This document shows positions 45,853 to 54,738 of a stretch of 64,000 nucleotides of DNA, one piece after another. The DNA is from Segniliparus rugosus ATCC BAA-974 (GTDB lineage Bacteria > Actinomycetota > Actinomycetes > Mycobacteriales > Mycobacteriaceae), in contig NZ_KI391953.1 of the NCBI RefSeq assembly GCF_000185725.2, forward strand, positions 62,001-126,000, given 5' to 3'. The number at the start of each line of letters is the position of its first letter. Position 1 is the stretch's first letter. A model generated the notes under the pieces. The model did no database searches. It was not told the DNA's origin and was given only the letters and a program-made list of their open reading frames with translations. Made by a program: the position numbers and the translations under genes.

Positions 45853-46317
45853 ATGCCAGAGAAGGACAGCACGACGTCGGTTGCGAAGCCGGAGACCGCG
45901 CAACTGCAGGACGACCTGATGGCTTTCCAACGGCGGCTGCGCGCCAAACGGGCGGACCACATGCTCACGCCGACGCAGTTGCAAGCGCTCGGACACCTCA
46001 TGCGCGAAGGTCCGATGTCGTTGACCTCCCTCGCCCATTTCGAGCAGGTCACCCCGCAGTCCATGGCGCGCATCGTCGCGGTTCTGCTCGAACAGGGGCT
46101 GGTGCGGCGCGACCCGGACCCGAACGACGCGCGGGCGGGCATCATCTCGCTGACCGAACTGGGCGAGAGCACGCTGAGCGAGGACCGGCTGCGCCGTTCG
46201 AGCTGGCTGCAAGAAGTGCTCGACCAGGAGTGCACGGAGCACGAGCGCGAATTGCTCTACCTCGCGGGGAAGCTCATCCGCCGTCTCGGAGCCACGACAT
46301 GGCGGGAGGCCCGATGA
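45853..46317 (+). CDS. MarR-family regulator
   Basis: 154-residue winged-helix repressor. The DNA-binding core is LTPTQLQALGHLMREGPMSL..FEQVTPQSMARIVAVLLEQ with the wing RDPDPNDARAGIISLT. It overlaps the efflux gene (ATGA), so regulator and pump form one unit, probably induced by a pump substrate. The start has almost no leader after the operator. Confidence 0.9.
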   Translation: MPEKDSTTSVAKPETAQLQDDLMAFQRRLRAKRADHMLTPTQLQALGHLMREGPMSLTSLAHFEQVTPQSMARIVAVLLEQGLVRRDPDPNDARAGIISLTELGESTLSEDRLRRSSWLQEVLDQECTEHERELLYLAGKLIRRLGATTWREAR

Positions 46318-47705
46318 GCGTGTCCGCCGCTCCCTCGGCGGAGCGCGCGGTCCCGCTGCGCTTGTCCGCTTCGCTCGGGATCGGCTCCATGTTGCAGCCG
46401 CTGAACTCCTCGATGATCGGCGTCGCGCTGGTCGGGATCGCCGTCCAGTTCGGCAACGCTTCGAGCGTCGCATGGGTGCTGTCTGCGTTCTACATCTCCT
46501 CCGCCGTGTCGTCGACCGTGGCGGGCGCGCTGGCCGAGATGTTCGGCCCGAAGCGGGTCTATCTCGTCGGCCTCGCGATCATCGCCCTGAGCGCGGTGGT
46601 CGGCGGCCTGGCCCCGAACCTTGGGGTCTTGCTTCTGGCCAGGGTGCTCCTCGCCGTCGGCACGGGCACGCAGTACCCGTCCGCGATGACCATCGTCCGA
46701 CGGCACGCCGATCAGCACAACGCGAGGGCGAGTTCGGCCATCGTGGTCCTCTCGGTCTGTTCCCTCTCCGTGGTGGCGCTCGGCCCGACGGTCGGCGGCT
46801 TCTTGGTCGGCCTGTGGGGCTGGCAGTCGATCTTCTGGGTGAACGTGCCTGTGGCCGCGCTCGCGGCGATCCTTGTCTCGCGCGTGGTGGAAAAGGACGA
46901 GCGGGGCGAGCGCCTCGGGGTTCTCGCGCGGGTGCGGCGGCTCGACCTGCCGGGCATGGCGGCGTTCGCGTCGGCAGTGACGTCCGCGATGCTGTTCCTG
47001 CTGTCCTTGACGACGAGCCCGGATTGGTGGTGGTTCGGGGCGGCGGTCGCCTTCGCAGCGGCTTTCGTCGTGCTCGAGCGTTCGGCGGCGTATCCGTTCA
47101 TCGAGCTGCGGGCGCTGGTCGGCAATCGGACGCTCGCGACCACGATGCTGCGCTCGCTGTGCACGTATATCGCCTTCTACCTCGTCTTCCTGGAAATCCC
47201 GCAATGGCTGCAGACGGCGAGGGCGCTTTCGCCGGAGCACGGCGGACTGGTCCAGCTGCCGATGGCGGTCGTCGGGGTGCTCGCGACGATGGCGGCGGGC
47301 CGCGTCTACGCGAGGTCGGGCGCGGTGGCCACATTGCTCACGGGGACGCTTTCCTTGCTCGTCGGCGGTTCCGCGTTGGTTTTCGCGGTGCGGCACGACT
47401 CGTCTTGGCCGCTGTTGGTCTCGGTGCTGATGCTGCTCGGCCTGCCGAACGGGTTCAACAATATCGCCAACCAGAACCTTATCGAGTCATCGGCAAAGCC
47501 GCATGAGCTCGGCGTCGCCCTCGGCTTCTACCGGACGGTGCAGGCATTCGGAGCCCTTGCCGCCGCTGCGGTGATCTTCTTCGCCCAGCACGGGGCGGTT
47601 TCGCCGGACACGGCGTTGCACCGGGTCGGCGCGACGGTGGCGGTCCTCGGCCTCGTGTTGACCTCGGAAGCGGCGCTGCGCCGCAAGGCGCTGTCGCTCA
47701 GCTGA
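46314..47705 (+). CDS. MFS drug-efflux transporter (DHA2 type)
   Basis: 463-residue proton-driven exporter with about 14 predicted membrane spans. Motifs: LNSSMIGVALVGIA (TM1), SSVAWVLSAFYISSAV, the loop after TM2 (EMFGPKRVYLVGLAI) and the TM5 antiporter motif (LGPTVGGFLVGLWGWQSIF). Coupled to marR. Its 3' end overlaps the convergent hydrolase by 8 bp. Confidence 0.9.
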   Translation: MSVSAAPSAERAVPLRLSASLGIGSMLQPLNSSMIGVALVGIAVQFGNASSVAWVLSAFYISSAVSSTVAGALAEMFGPKRVYLVGLAIIALSAVVGGLAPNLGVLLLARVLLAVGTGTQYPSAMTIVRRHADQHNARASSAIVVLSVCSLSVVALGPTVGGFLVGLWGWQSIFWVNVPVAALAAILVSRVVEKDERGERLGVLARVRRLDLPGMAAFASAVTSAMLFLLSLTTSPDWWWFGAAVAFAAAFVVLERSAAYPFIELRALVGNRTLATTMLRSLCTYIAFYLVFLEIPQWLQTARALSPEHGGLVQLPMAVVGVLATMAAGRVYARSGAVATLLTGTLSLLVGGSALVFAVRHDSSWPLLVSVLMLLGLPNGFNNIANQNLIESSAKPHELGVALGFYRTVQAFGALAAAAVIFFAQHGAVSPDTALHRVGATVAVLGLVLTSEAALRRKALSLS

Positions 47706-48428
47706 GCGCGCGGGCCAAGAAGTCCCAGCCCAGTTGGTGGGCGAGCGCGGCTTCTTGCGGGGAGTAGCCGGGAAAAACCCCCGGTCCGATGGAGAAGGCG
47801 TGGTCCACGCCTCGGAACACCGCGACCGAGGACGGCGCGGCGCTGTGCGCCCTCGCCTGGTCCAGCAAGTCGAGGACTTCCGGGGGGTTGCCCTTGTCCA
47901 GAGAGCCGTAGATCCCGAGCCAGGGCGCTTGGAGCTTGCCGGCCGACGCGAGGCCGTGCTCCACGCCGGGCCAGCGCTCTTCCGCGAGGCCGCCGCCGTA
48001 GTACGTCACCGCGGCGTCCACCGGGAGGTTCGCGGCGGAGAACAAGGCCACCGTGCCGCCCATGCAGAATCCGGCGATGGCGACTTTCCGCGCGCCTTGC
48101 TGGCGCAGCAGCGCGATGGCGGCGGAGACGTCTTCGACGATGCTGTCGCCGGTCAGCCCGTTCATGTAGGGCCGGATCTCGTCGAAGTTCTCGGAGCTCT
48201 CGAAAACAGGAGAGCCAGCCCGGTGATACAGATGGGGCGCCGCTGTGAGGTAGCCGAGCTGGGCGGCTTCGGCTGCGAAGCCTCGGATTGCGGACCAGAC
48301 GCCTAACGCGTCTTGGACCACGACAAGGCCGACGACTCCGGTGTCCTCGCTATGTCCGCCCGTGGTGGGGCGTAGAGGCTGATCGGTGTGGAACCGTAGA
48401 TCAATTCTTGGGCTGTCGGTGTGCTCAC
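47698..48428 (-). pseudogene. Dienelactone hydrolase family gene with an N-terminal frameshift
   Basis: The intact part (stop 47698, open up to 48321) encodes the catalytic core: GFCMGGTVALFS with nucleophile Cys, Asp in YGSLDKGNPPE, and His in FRGVDHAFSIGP. The N-terminus lies in another frame: GTG 48428 reads STPTAQELIYGSTPISLYAP, then must shift at a C4 run (G4 on the plus strand, 48367-48370) to continue TTGGHSEDTGVVGLVVVQ. One more C restores a standard protein of about 243 residues. Either a sequencing error or an inactivating deletion; translation could alternatively restart inside. Confidence 0.7.
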
Positions 48429-48470
48429 GTCGCTTGTCTATCCGTCGTCTTCGTTTGATCGGGCGGGGGG

Positions 48471-49169
48471 TTATTTGATCGGGGCCGGGGCCAGAAGCGA
48501 TTTGTTCGAAGCGGGCGCGGGGGTTGCGACCGGCTCCTCGCTCGGGGCCGTCGGAGCGGGGGCGGCCTGCTGGTTCGGCGCGGCGGGGGCGGTCTGGTTC
48601 GGGGACAAGCCGCCGAGCTTGGCGAGCGGGCCGAGGTCTTTCAGGCCGAGGTCAACGCCGCAGGTCTTCTGGTAGCTGCCGCCGAAACGTTGCAGCGAGT
48701 TGGCTGCGTGCGTCGAGAGGTCGGCCACTTTGCTGGAAACGTCCGAGGCGTTGGGCTTGGGCGCGGCGGGGTTGGTGAGCTGCTCGACGAAATCCGAGCC
48801 CTCGTCCAAGGTGTCCGCGACCGCGAGTGTGGAATCGTGCAGTTCGGGCTCGCTCACCTGGTCCGTCGCGTCTCGCAGCTTGCCGCTCTCCTCGCGCAGC
48901 GAGCGTAGGAGGTCTTGCGACTGGCCGTACAGCGAGATCAGGTTGCCGATGTCCAGCCCGCCCTTGGCCGCGTTGCCCGCGATGCCGGTGAGCCGGTCTT
49001 GCAGGCTCCTGAGGTCGTTGGCGGGCTCGGCGAGCGCGGCGCACGACGGGGAGGGCCCAGGTTTCGGCTGCGGATCGCTCGGCGCGGGGTCGGCGGCGGC
49101 CGCCGCCGACCCGGCGAAGGCTGTCGCGGCGGCCAGTAAGGCCGCGAGGCGGTGCGTGCGTCGCATCAT
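48471..49169 (-). CDS. Secreted Ala/Pro-rich protein
   Basis: 232 residues from ATG 49169 (GGAGG 13 bases upstream). A signal peptide (MMRRTHRLAALLAAATAFAG...) is followed by a helical middle region with two Cys (SPSCAALAEP and QKTCGVDLG) and a low-complexity Pro/Ala/Gln tail (about 175-232). No family recognised. In size and the Cys pair it recalls the two secreted proteins at 51607 and 52155. Confidence 0.65.
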   Translation of the reverse strand: MMRRTHRLAALLAAATAFAGSAAAAADPAPSDPQPKPGPSPSCAALAEPANDLRSLQDRLTGIAGNAAKGGLDIGNLISLYGQSQDLLRSLREESGKLRDATDQVSEPELHDSTLAVADTLDEGSDFVEQLTNPAAPKPNASDVSSKVADLSTHAANSLQRFGGSYQKTCGVDLGLKDLGPLAKLGGLSPNQTAPAAPNQQAAPAPTAPSEEPVATPAPASNKSLLAPAPIK

Positions 49170-49356
49170 AATGAGAGTCAAACCTCCGTGTTGGGACTGT
49201 GTCGTCCAGTATCTGAGACTCCGGTTTCGGCTTTCTCAGGCCCGTCCACTCTAAACACGCCAAACTGGCAATTCCCTGAAGAGCGTGGTGGATGCGGCGA
49301 TTCCGTGACCGACTCGGGACAGAGCGAAGAGCTCTTTTCCGGGTTAAGATCGGTCT

Positions 49357-50265
49357 GTGGCCCTCACCTGTTCGGCGGTTTCGGCGCTCGACGAGCCGTT
49401 GGCTGGCACGGCGGGCTCGGGGAAACGCTGGCTCTGCCTGGAGCATCCTGGCCCGTGGGGCCGAGACATCGTCGAAGCGGAGGTCTTCGGCGAGCTGACC
49501 GGCGCGGTGGCGCGATGGGCGGAGCGCGCGCAGGCGCGCCTGCTCTGCCTCCGTAGGCCAGGGGCGAGCCACGCGCAGGCGGGCGGCCAGCGCGTTCTGG
49601 TCGCCGCGACGGAGCCGGATCTGCGCTCCAGCTGTGCCAGGGAGCTTGGTCTGCGAGATCTGCGCGAGTTATTGGAGCAAGACCCGGAGCAGATTTTCGC
49701 CTGGGACAGCGCCTTTTGGCGCGATCGGCAGGGCTGGAAAGCGACGCGGCCCGCGCTGGTGTGCGCGCACGGGCGGCGAGATGTGTGTTGCGCGGTGCGG
49801 GGAAGACCGGTCGCCGAAGCGCTCGCCGCCTCCGGGGAGGACGTGTGGGAGTGCTCGCACACGGGCGGGCACCGGTTCGCCCCTTCGCTGATTTTCCTGC
49901 CGGAGGGGTGCGTGTACGGCAGACTGGCCCCCGAGGAGGCGGTGGCCGTCGCTCGGACCATGGGCCAAGGGCTCGTCGGGCTGGACGGTTTTCGGGGGCG
50001 GACCTGCTGGACCGCGCGGGAACAAGTCGCGGAGATCGCGGTGCGGACCGAGTTCGGCGACCTCGTGGAGCGGCTGCGCGCGAACGAGCGAGAAGACGGC
50101 GACGTCGAAATCGAGGTCGGCCTGTCGGACGGCGACGAACGGACGTTCCTCGTGTCGATTCAGGCGGAGAAACTGCCGCCGCGACCGGCGAGCTGCGGCG
50201 CAGACTCGAAATCAGTCGTCGCGTTGCGGTGCGTGGGGATCAAAGAGAGCGCCAGAACGGCATGA
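49357..50265 (+). CDS. Sucrase/ferredoxin-like family protein
   Basis: 302 residues with the Suc_Fer-like pattern. The thioredoxin-fold ferredoxin-like part contains CAHGRRDVCCAVRGRPVAEAL and WECSHTGGHRFAPSLIFLP, whose Cys and His residues could hold an Fe-S cluster. The N-terminus, CSAVSALDEPLAGTAGSGKRWL, is typical of the family. GTG 49357. Function unknown; a redox role is likely. Confidence 0.75.
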   Translation: MALTCSAVSALDEPLAGTAGSGKRWLCLEHPGPWGRDIVEAEVFGELTGAVARWAERAQARLLCLRRPGASHAQAGGQRVLVAATEPDLRSSCARELGLRDLRELLEQDPEQIFAWDSAFWRDRQGWKATRPALVCAHGRRDVCCAVRGRPVAEALAASGEDVWECSHTGGHRFAPSLIFLPEGCVYGRLAPEEAVAVARTMGQGLVGLDGFRGRTCWTAREQVAEIAVRTEFGDLVERLRANEREDGDVEIEVGLSDGDERTFLVSIQAEKLPPRPASCGADSKSVVALRCVGIKESARTA

Positions 50266-50285
50266 CCTCGATTACCGACGCTCAA

Positions 50286-50450
50286 TTACCGACGGTCGGG
50301 CTCTGCCTCATACCACTGGTCATCATCGGACTCCTCGCCGCGCGACACCGCCAGCTCACGCTTGAGCTGGTCGAAGTCTGTGTTGGGCGAGTTGTACTTC
50401 AGCGACCTCGCCACCTTTGCCTGCTTCGCTTTGGCACGGCCACGGCCCAC
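50286..50450 (-). CDS. DUF3073 protein (Rv0810c-like)
   Basis: 54-residue conserved actinobacterial protein. GTG 50450 gives the family start, VGRGRAKAKQAKVARSLKYN, followed by SPNTDFDQLKRELA and an acidic tail. Function unknown. It opens the stretch syntenic with M. tuberculosis Rv0810c-Rv0819. Confidence 0.85.
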   Translation of the reverse strand: MGRGRAKAKQAKVARSLKYNSPNTDFDQLKRELAVSRGEESDDDQWYEAEPDRR

Positions 50451-50574
50451 GGGGAACCCCCTCGCGCTGATGGGAAACCTTAGGGGGTTGGCTCCCATAT
50501 ACCTTCATACTTATTGTCTTACGCTACACATCATAGCGTGTTCTTGACGGGGGTGCGCACAATCCCCGTCGCGC

Positions 50575-51597
50575 TCACTGCGAGCTTTGACCGGCTGTGC
50601 TCGTCAAACGCCATTTCGCCACGGCGTCTCGGCCCGGCTTGTGCTCTTCCTCACGAAGGACGGAGTCTGGATCCAGTTGCGCCGCGCGGCCCGCGACGAG
50701 GAGCGGACGGTCCGGGTTGAGCCCGCGTTTGACCAATGCCAGCGCGACGCTCCCCAGCTCGTAGTGCGTGACCGCTGTGCCGAGCCTGCCGACGACGGAG
50801 CCCTGCTCGTCGGCGATGCTCTCGCCGGGGCGGAGATCCTGCGCGTCCTCGCCGTCGAAGTGCAGCAGGGCAAGCGAGCGAGGCGGGCGCCCGACGTTGG
50901 CGATTTTCGAGACGGTCTCCTGGCCCCGGTAGCAACCTTTGTTCAGATGCACGGCCTTCCACTCGGCCAGCTCCGCTCCGCGCGGGTTCACCCAGCCCAC
51001 CTCGTGGGGGAGGGTCCGCTCGTCCGTGTCCAGGCCGAGGCGGGGCTCGAGCGCGGCGACGCGCAACGCCTCATCGGCCCAGGTGCCGACCGGACGGAAG
51101 CCGCGCGTCGAGGTCAGCGTGGCCCAGACCTCCTCGAAAGACTCCGAGGGGTGGACGGCCTCAAAGCGTTTGCCCTGCTCGAAGGTGGCGATGACCTTCC
51201 GATCCGGCGCGGCCTCCGGGACCACCTTGGCCCAGAAGACCATCTTGCGGAGGTAGTCCAAGAGCGGCGCGCCCTTGCCGGGCTCGGTGACCAGCCAGGT
51301 CGTGTCTTCCCCGGTCTCGAAGACGCGCATATGGTGCTCGACTTTGCCGTGGGCGTCGAGGATGAGGGCCTGGGTCTGCGAGGCGGCTGGAAGCTCGTCC
51401 ACCTTCTGCGTGACGATTTTGTTGAGCCAATCCAGCCGCTCGGGCCCGGTCAGCCGGATCACATCGAGGTTCGAACGGTCCACTGCGGCGCGGCCCTCGG
51501 CCGCCGCGCGCTGCTCTCCGAGCGGGTCGCCGTAATGCCACGGCACATCCTGGTCCGGCCAGTGCTCGGGGGGCGGGGTGGCAGCGGGGGTGCTCAT
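50575..51597 (-). CDS. ygfZ: Folate-binding YgfZ/GcvT-like protein
   Basis: 340-residue tetrahydrofolate-binding protein that supports Fe-S cluster enzymes. The signature KGCYRGQE is intact (HLNKGCYRGQETVSKIANVG). N-terminal domain SNLDVIRLTGPERLDWLNKI. Equivalent to Rv0811c, next to the DUF3073 gene as expected. Confidence 0.88.
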   Translation of the reverse strand: MSTPAATPPPEHWPDQDVPWHYGDPLGEQRAAAEGRAAVDRSNLDVIRLTGPERLDWLNKIVTQKVDELPAASQTQALILDAHGKVEHHMRVFETGEDTTWLVTEPGKGAPLLDYLRKMVFWAKVVPEAAPDRKVIATFEQGKRFEAVHPSESFEEVWATLTSTRGFRPVGTWADEALRVAALEPRLGLDTDERTLPHEVGWVNPRGAELAEWKAVHLNKGCYRGQETVSKIANVGRPPRSLALLHFDGEDAQDLRPGESIADEQGSVVGRLGTAVTHYELGSVALALVKRGLNPDRPLLVAGRAAQLDPDSVLREEEHKPGRDAVAKWRLTSTAGQSSQ

Positions 51598-51606
51598 CGC
51601 TCCATG

Positions 51607-52116
51607 CTACTCGTCCGAAGGCGACGAGGCTCCGTCCTCGGGGCTGCTTTGCGGGTCGGTTTTGTCGCCGCTCGGCTGGTCGCCGATGGCTGCGTTGCAC
51701 TGGGCGAAGAGAGCGTGCTGCGCCGAGTTGCGCTCGTCGACGTCCGTTTGGAACGAGTCGATGTCGCCCTGGACGATGGCGTCGGCGAAGGTGCGCTCGG
51801 CGGCGGTGTACCGGCGCGCGACGGCTTGGAACTCGGCGGGGGTGTCCTGGCCGTCGATGGCGTCGGCCTCGTCGCGCAGTTTATGGATGAGGTCGGCACG
51901 GGTCGCCCGGAACTGCGCCTGCGACGACTCGTCGGTCGGATCGCTGCGACCCAGCACGTCGGTGAAAGCGTTGGAGGCGTTGAGCACCGCCGAGGCGTGG
52001 GAGTCCGCGACGTCGCAGATAGCCGGGGCGTTCCCGATGGCGTGCGCGGAAGCAGGGAACAAGTTGGCGGCCAAGCCGACGGCGGAAACCGCCAGGAGAG
52101 CGGAAAGGGTTCGCAT
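51607..52116 (-). CDS. Small secreted helical protein
   Basis: 169 residues. GAGGAGG precedes ATG 52116; signal peptide MRTLSALLAVSAVGLAANLF...AHA. The mature part is helical with one Cys near each end (APAICDVADS, LFAQCNAAIG), probably bridged, and ends in a Ser/Asp/Pro tail. No known family. It lies between ygfZ and the pabC-like gene, where M. tuberculosis has nothing comparable. Confidence 0.65.
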   Translation of the reverse strand: MRTLSALLAVSAVGLAANLFPASAHAIGNAPAICDVADSHASAVLNASNAFTDVLGRSDPTDESSQAQFRATRADLIHKLRDEADAIDGQDTPAEFQAVARRYTAAERTFADAIVQGDIDSFQTDVDERNSAQHALFAQCNAAIGDQPSGDKTDPQSSPEDGASSPSDE

Positions 52117-52154
52117 CAGGCCTCCTCAATGGGCATCGTGTGCAAGGCCACAGT

Positions 52155-52673
52155 CTAGTCGTCGGAGCCCGTCCGAGAGTCGCTGGGATTCTCCGTGTCG
52201 CATTGTGAGAAAAAGGCGATGCTTTTCTGATTGAGATCAGTGACGGCGGGTTTGAGTTCGTCGTAGCTTTTGTAGAGGATGGTGTCCGAGAGGTTCCGCT
52301 GTGCCTGGACCAGTTGGTCGGCGAGGTCTTGCCAATCGTCGGACAGCCCGGCGGGCTCGTCCGTCTCGATCGTGTCGGCGCTGTCGCGCAGCTGCTGCGC
52401 GGCGGCCTCGCGAAGGCCGTGGATGCCGGTCCGGGCGCGTTGGATCGTCGCGTCGCGGTCCGCCTCCGTTGTCTCGTCAACGCGTTCCACGGCTTCGTTC
52501 AAGGCGTTGATCATGCCTTCGACCACGCGCTTGGAGGCAGAGGCCTCTTCGAACGCGTCGCGGCAGAACTCGGCGGTGTCGGTTTGGGCGCGCGCAGGGG
52601 CGGCGCAGAGCCCGGCGATGACCGCCGCGAGGATGGGGGACAGCATCGCTTTCCGACGGGACGGACGGTTCAC
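52155..52673 (-). CDS. Small secreted helical protein, similar in layout to its neighbour
   Basis: About 172 residues from GTG 52673 (VNRPSRRKAML); an ATG at 52646 is the alternative. Signal peptide AMLSPILAAVIAGLCAAPARA. Helical mature part with Cys near each end (TAEFCRDAFE and FFSQCDTENP) and an acidic tail. The same architecture as 51607-52116 suggests distant paralogues, though sequence identity is low. Confidence 0.65.
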   Translation of the reverse strand: MNRPSRRKAMLSPILAAVIAGLCAAPARAQTDTAEFCRDAFEEASASKRVVEGMINALNEAVERVDETTEADRDATIQRARTGIHGLREAAAQQLRDSADTIETDEPAGLSDDWQDLADQLVQAQRNLSDTILYKSYDELKPAVTDLNQKSIAFFSQCDTENPSDSRTGSDD

Positions 52674-52765
52674 ACAGACCTCGCTGACTTGATGGGGCCG
52701 GATCGGCAGGGCTTCTCCCACTAGGGTAATCGCTCCGGCTGTAGCCAGGACTAAGCTCTTCGACT

Positions 52766-53623
52766 ATGCCCGCAGCGTTTCTCGTCACCCTCGACGGCCA
52801 GATCCACGACGCGGCGAGGCCGTTCTTCTACGTGGACGACCTGACGGTGCTGCGCGGCGACGGAGTGTTCGAGACAGCGCTGGTCAGGGGCGGGCGGGTG
52901 TTGAAATTCGACCGGCACCTCGCCAGGCTCGCGGACTCGGCCCGGCGGCTGGGCCTGCCCGAGGTGCAGGCGCGGCAGTGGGAAGCCGCGGCGGCGGTCG
53001 CCACCGCCGCATGGGGGGCGGACGAGGAGGGCGTGCTCCGGCTCGTGCTCACCCGTGGCAGGGAGAGCGTCGCGGTCGAGGAGCGGGAGCCAACGGCGTT
53101 GCTCTACCTCTCCCCCGTGCCCGAAGCCACGTTGCGCAGGCGGGAGGCGGGAGTCGGCGCGATCACGTTGGAGCGCGGCATCGCCGCAGACATCGGCGCG
53201 CGGGCTCCGTGGTTGCTCCTTGGCGCGAAGACGCTGTCGTACGCGATGAACATGGCCGCGTTGCGGCACGCCGCCGAGCGGGGCGCGCAGGACGTGATCT
53301 TCCTCGACACGACGGGGCGGGTGCTCGAAGGCCCCACGTCCACCGTCGTCGTCACTTCGGGCAGAACCTTGCGCACGCCGCCGCCGGACGACGGCATCCT
53401 GGACGGCACGACCATGCGCGCGCTGTACCGCCATGCCGCGGAGCGCGGTTACGACTGCCGGATCGAGCCGCTGGCCGGGGGCGACCTCCGAGCCTCGGAC
53501 GGGGTGTGGCTGGTTTCGAGCGTCGCCTTGGCGACTCGGGTCCACACCCTGGATGGAGAACCGCTGCGTCGTCCGGAAGGCGCCCTGGACCTGAGGCCGC
53601 TGGTTGACGCGGCTTTGGCCTAG
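52766..53623 (+). CDS. PLP enzyme, aminodeoxychorismate lyase-like
   Basis: 285-residue fold-type IV PLP enzyme (Rv0812-like). Motifs are FFYVDDLTVLRGDGVFETA at the N-terminus, PLP Lys in LLGAKTLSYAMNM, and cofactor-phosphate region LEGPTSTVVV. Either 4-amino-4-deoxychorismate lyase (PabC, folate pathway) or a D-amino-acid/branched-chain transaminase; family motifs alone do not decide. Confidence 0.82.
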   Translation: MPAAFLVTLDGQIHDAARPFFYVDDLTVLRGDGVFETALVRGGRVLKFDRHLARLADSARRLGLPEVQARQWEAAAAVATAAWGADEEGVLRLVLTRGRESVAVEEREPTALLYLSPVPEATLRRREAGVGAITLERGIAADIGARAPWLLLGAKTLSYAMNMAALRHAAERGAQDVIFLDTTGRVLEGPTSTVVVTSGRTLRTPPPDDGILDGTTMRALYRHAAERGYDCRIEPLAGGDLRASDGVWLVSSVALATRVHTLDGEPLRRPEGALDLRPLVDAALA

Positions 53624-53653
53624 CCACCGCCCGAAAGCGACGTGGGGCCAGGC

Positions 53654-54238
53654 TCAGCCGATATAGCGTTGCAGGCGGGCGCTTCGCGCCGGGTAGAAAT
53701 CGCCTTCGCCCGCGCTGCGCTCCTCCACATACGCGAGGTCGCCGCCTGCGCGGTCGGGGTCTGAGACGATGCCGTAGAGCCGTTTGGCGGCCCCGGAGAT
53801 GCTGCCGGCGCTCGTGCGGACCACCACGTCGGTGCCGAGCTCCCAGGAGATCTGGTTGCGCGGCTTGCCGTAGTAGACCTCGATGGCCCCGCCGGCGTGC
53901 GTGAGGATGAGTTCGACCTCGTCGTTCGCGTCGATGCGCCAGAAGCCGGATTCGCGGGCGTCCGGCCCGGCGTAGTTCCCGTCTTGGTCGATCCGCCAGG
54001 AGCGCGATTCCCAGATCAGGTAGTCGCCGCCGTCGTGGGCCACCACGATCTGCTGCCCGAAGCGGTAGTCCCCTTTTCCGGGCTCATGCGCCTCGCCTTC
54101 CCCGCGCCACACGCCGACCAGCGGCAACAGGCCGAGAAGCGCGGGGGAGAGGTCAGGGCCGAACCGTAGATTCGCCGTGTCCTCGGGCAACGGCAGATCC
54201 GGCAGACCGGTGAGGTTCTGCGGGGAGGTCTCGCTCAC
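53654..54238 (-). CDS. Nitrobindin/FABP-like beta-barrel protein (Rv0813c-like)
   Basis: 194 residues from GTG 54238. Nitrobindin-like barrel with the N-terminal motif [12 protein letters not shown], then [20 protein letters not shown] and [20 protein letters not shown]. The C-terminal heme-ligand His of nitrobindins is not seen (tail [14 protein letters not shown]), so a heme role is doubtful. Last gene of the sulfur-linked operon; GTGA overlap with the small membrane protein before it. Confidence 0.78.
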   Translation of the reverse strand: MSETSPQNLTGLPDLPLPEDTANLRFGPDLSPALLGLLPLVGVWRGEGEAHEPGKGDYRFGQQIVVAHDGGDYLIWESRSWRIDQDGNYAGPDARESGFWRIDANDEVELILTHAGGAIEVYYGKPRNQISWELGTDVVVRTSAGSISGAAKRLYGIVSDPDRAGGDLAYVEERSAGEGDFYPARSARLQRYIG

Positions 54239-54336
54239 TTCGGGTCGGTGAACAGCGACTTCGCCAGCAACGCGCCGAACCAGACGATGACGACGCCCAC
54301 GAGCACCAGGAGGGCTTCGAAAAAGTGCACGACCAT
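54235..54336 (-). CDS. 33-residue membrane microprotein
   Basis: ATG 54336 opens [19 protein letters not shown], a single membrane helix, followed by [14 protein letters not shown] and a stop overlapping the start of the nitrobindin-like gene (GTGA). Overlap coupling in an operon and a clean hydrophobic segment argue that it is translated. Function unknown. Confidence 0.6.
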   Translation of the reverse strand: MVVHFFEALLVLVGVVIVWFGALLAKSLFTDPK

Positions 54337-54348
54337 GCCTCTAGCCTA

Positions 54349-54654
54349 TCAGGCGGAGACGGTGAGGTCGTTCTCGTGGATCCCCGCTGTCGCGGGCCTC
54401 ACTTCGAGCGTCGCGGTCCCGTTGCGCGAGATCGCGCGCAACGTCCATATGCCCGGAGCGGCGAAGAAGCGGTAATCGCCGGTCGCGGAGGTGACGACCT
54501 CGGCGGTGAACTCGTCGGTCGCGTCCAGGAGCCGGACGAAGGCTCCCGCGACCGGCGAGCCGTCGGAGCCGAGCACCCGGCCGCTGAGCACGGTCTCTTT
54601 CTCCAGGTTGACGCTTGCTGGCAGGGTTTGGCCCTGGCGGGGCGCTGCGCACAT
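54349..54654 (-). CDS. sseC: SseC-like DUF1416 protein
   Basis: 101 residues starting MCAAPRQGQTLPAS; AAGGAAAG precedes. Close to mycobacterial SseC (LEKETVLSGRVL, GAFVRLLDATDEFTAEVV, ATGDYRFFAAPG). A transthyretin-like beta-sandwich. It accompanies the thiosulfate sulfurtransferase in every mycobacterial genome I know of; its molecular role is unclear. Confidence 0.9.
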   Translation of the reverse strand: MCAAPRQGQTLPASVNLEKETVLSGRVLGSDGSPVAGAFVRLLDATDEFTAEVVTSATGDYRFFAAPGIWTLRAISRNGTATLEVRPATAGIHENDLTVSA

Positions 54655-54738
54655 AATTCTTTCCTTCAAATCATCGAGCGGAGGTTCCGCAGCGGCGTAT
54701 GAGAGCGGCCGACAACGCAGGAGGCCGCCATCAGGGCC

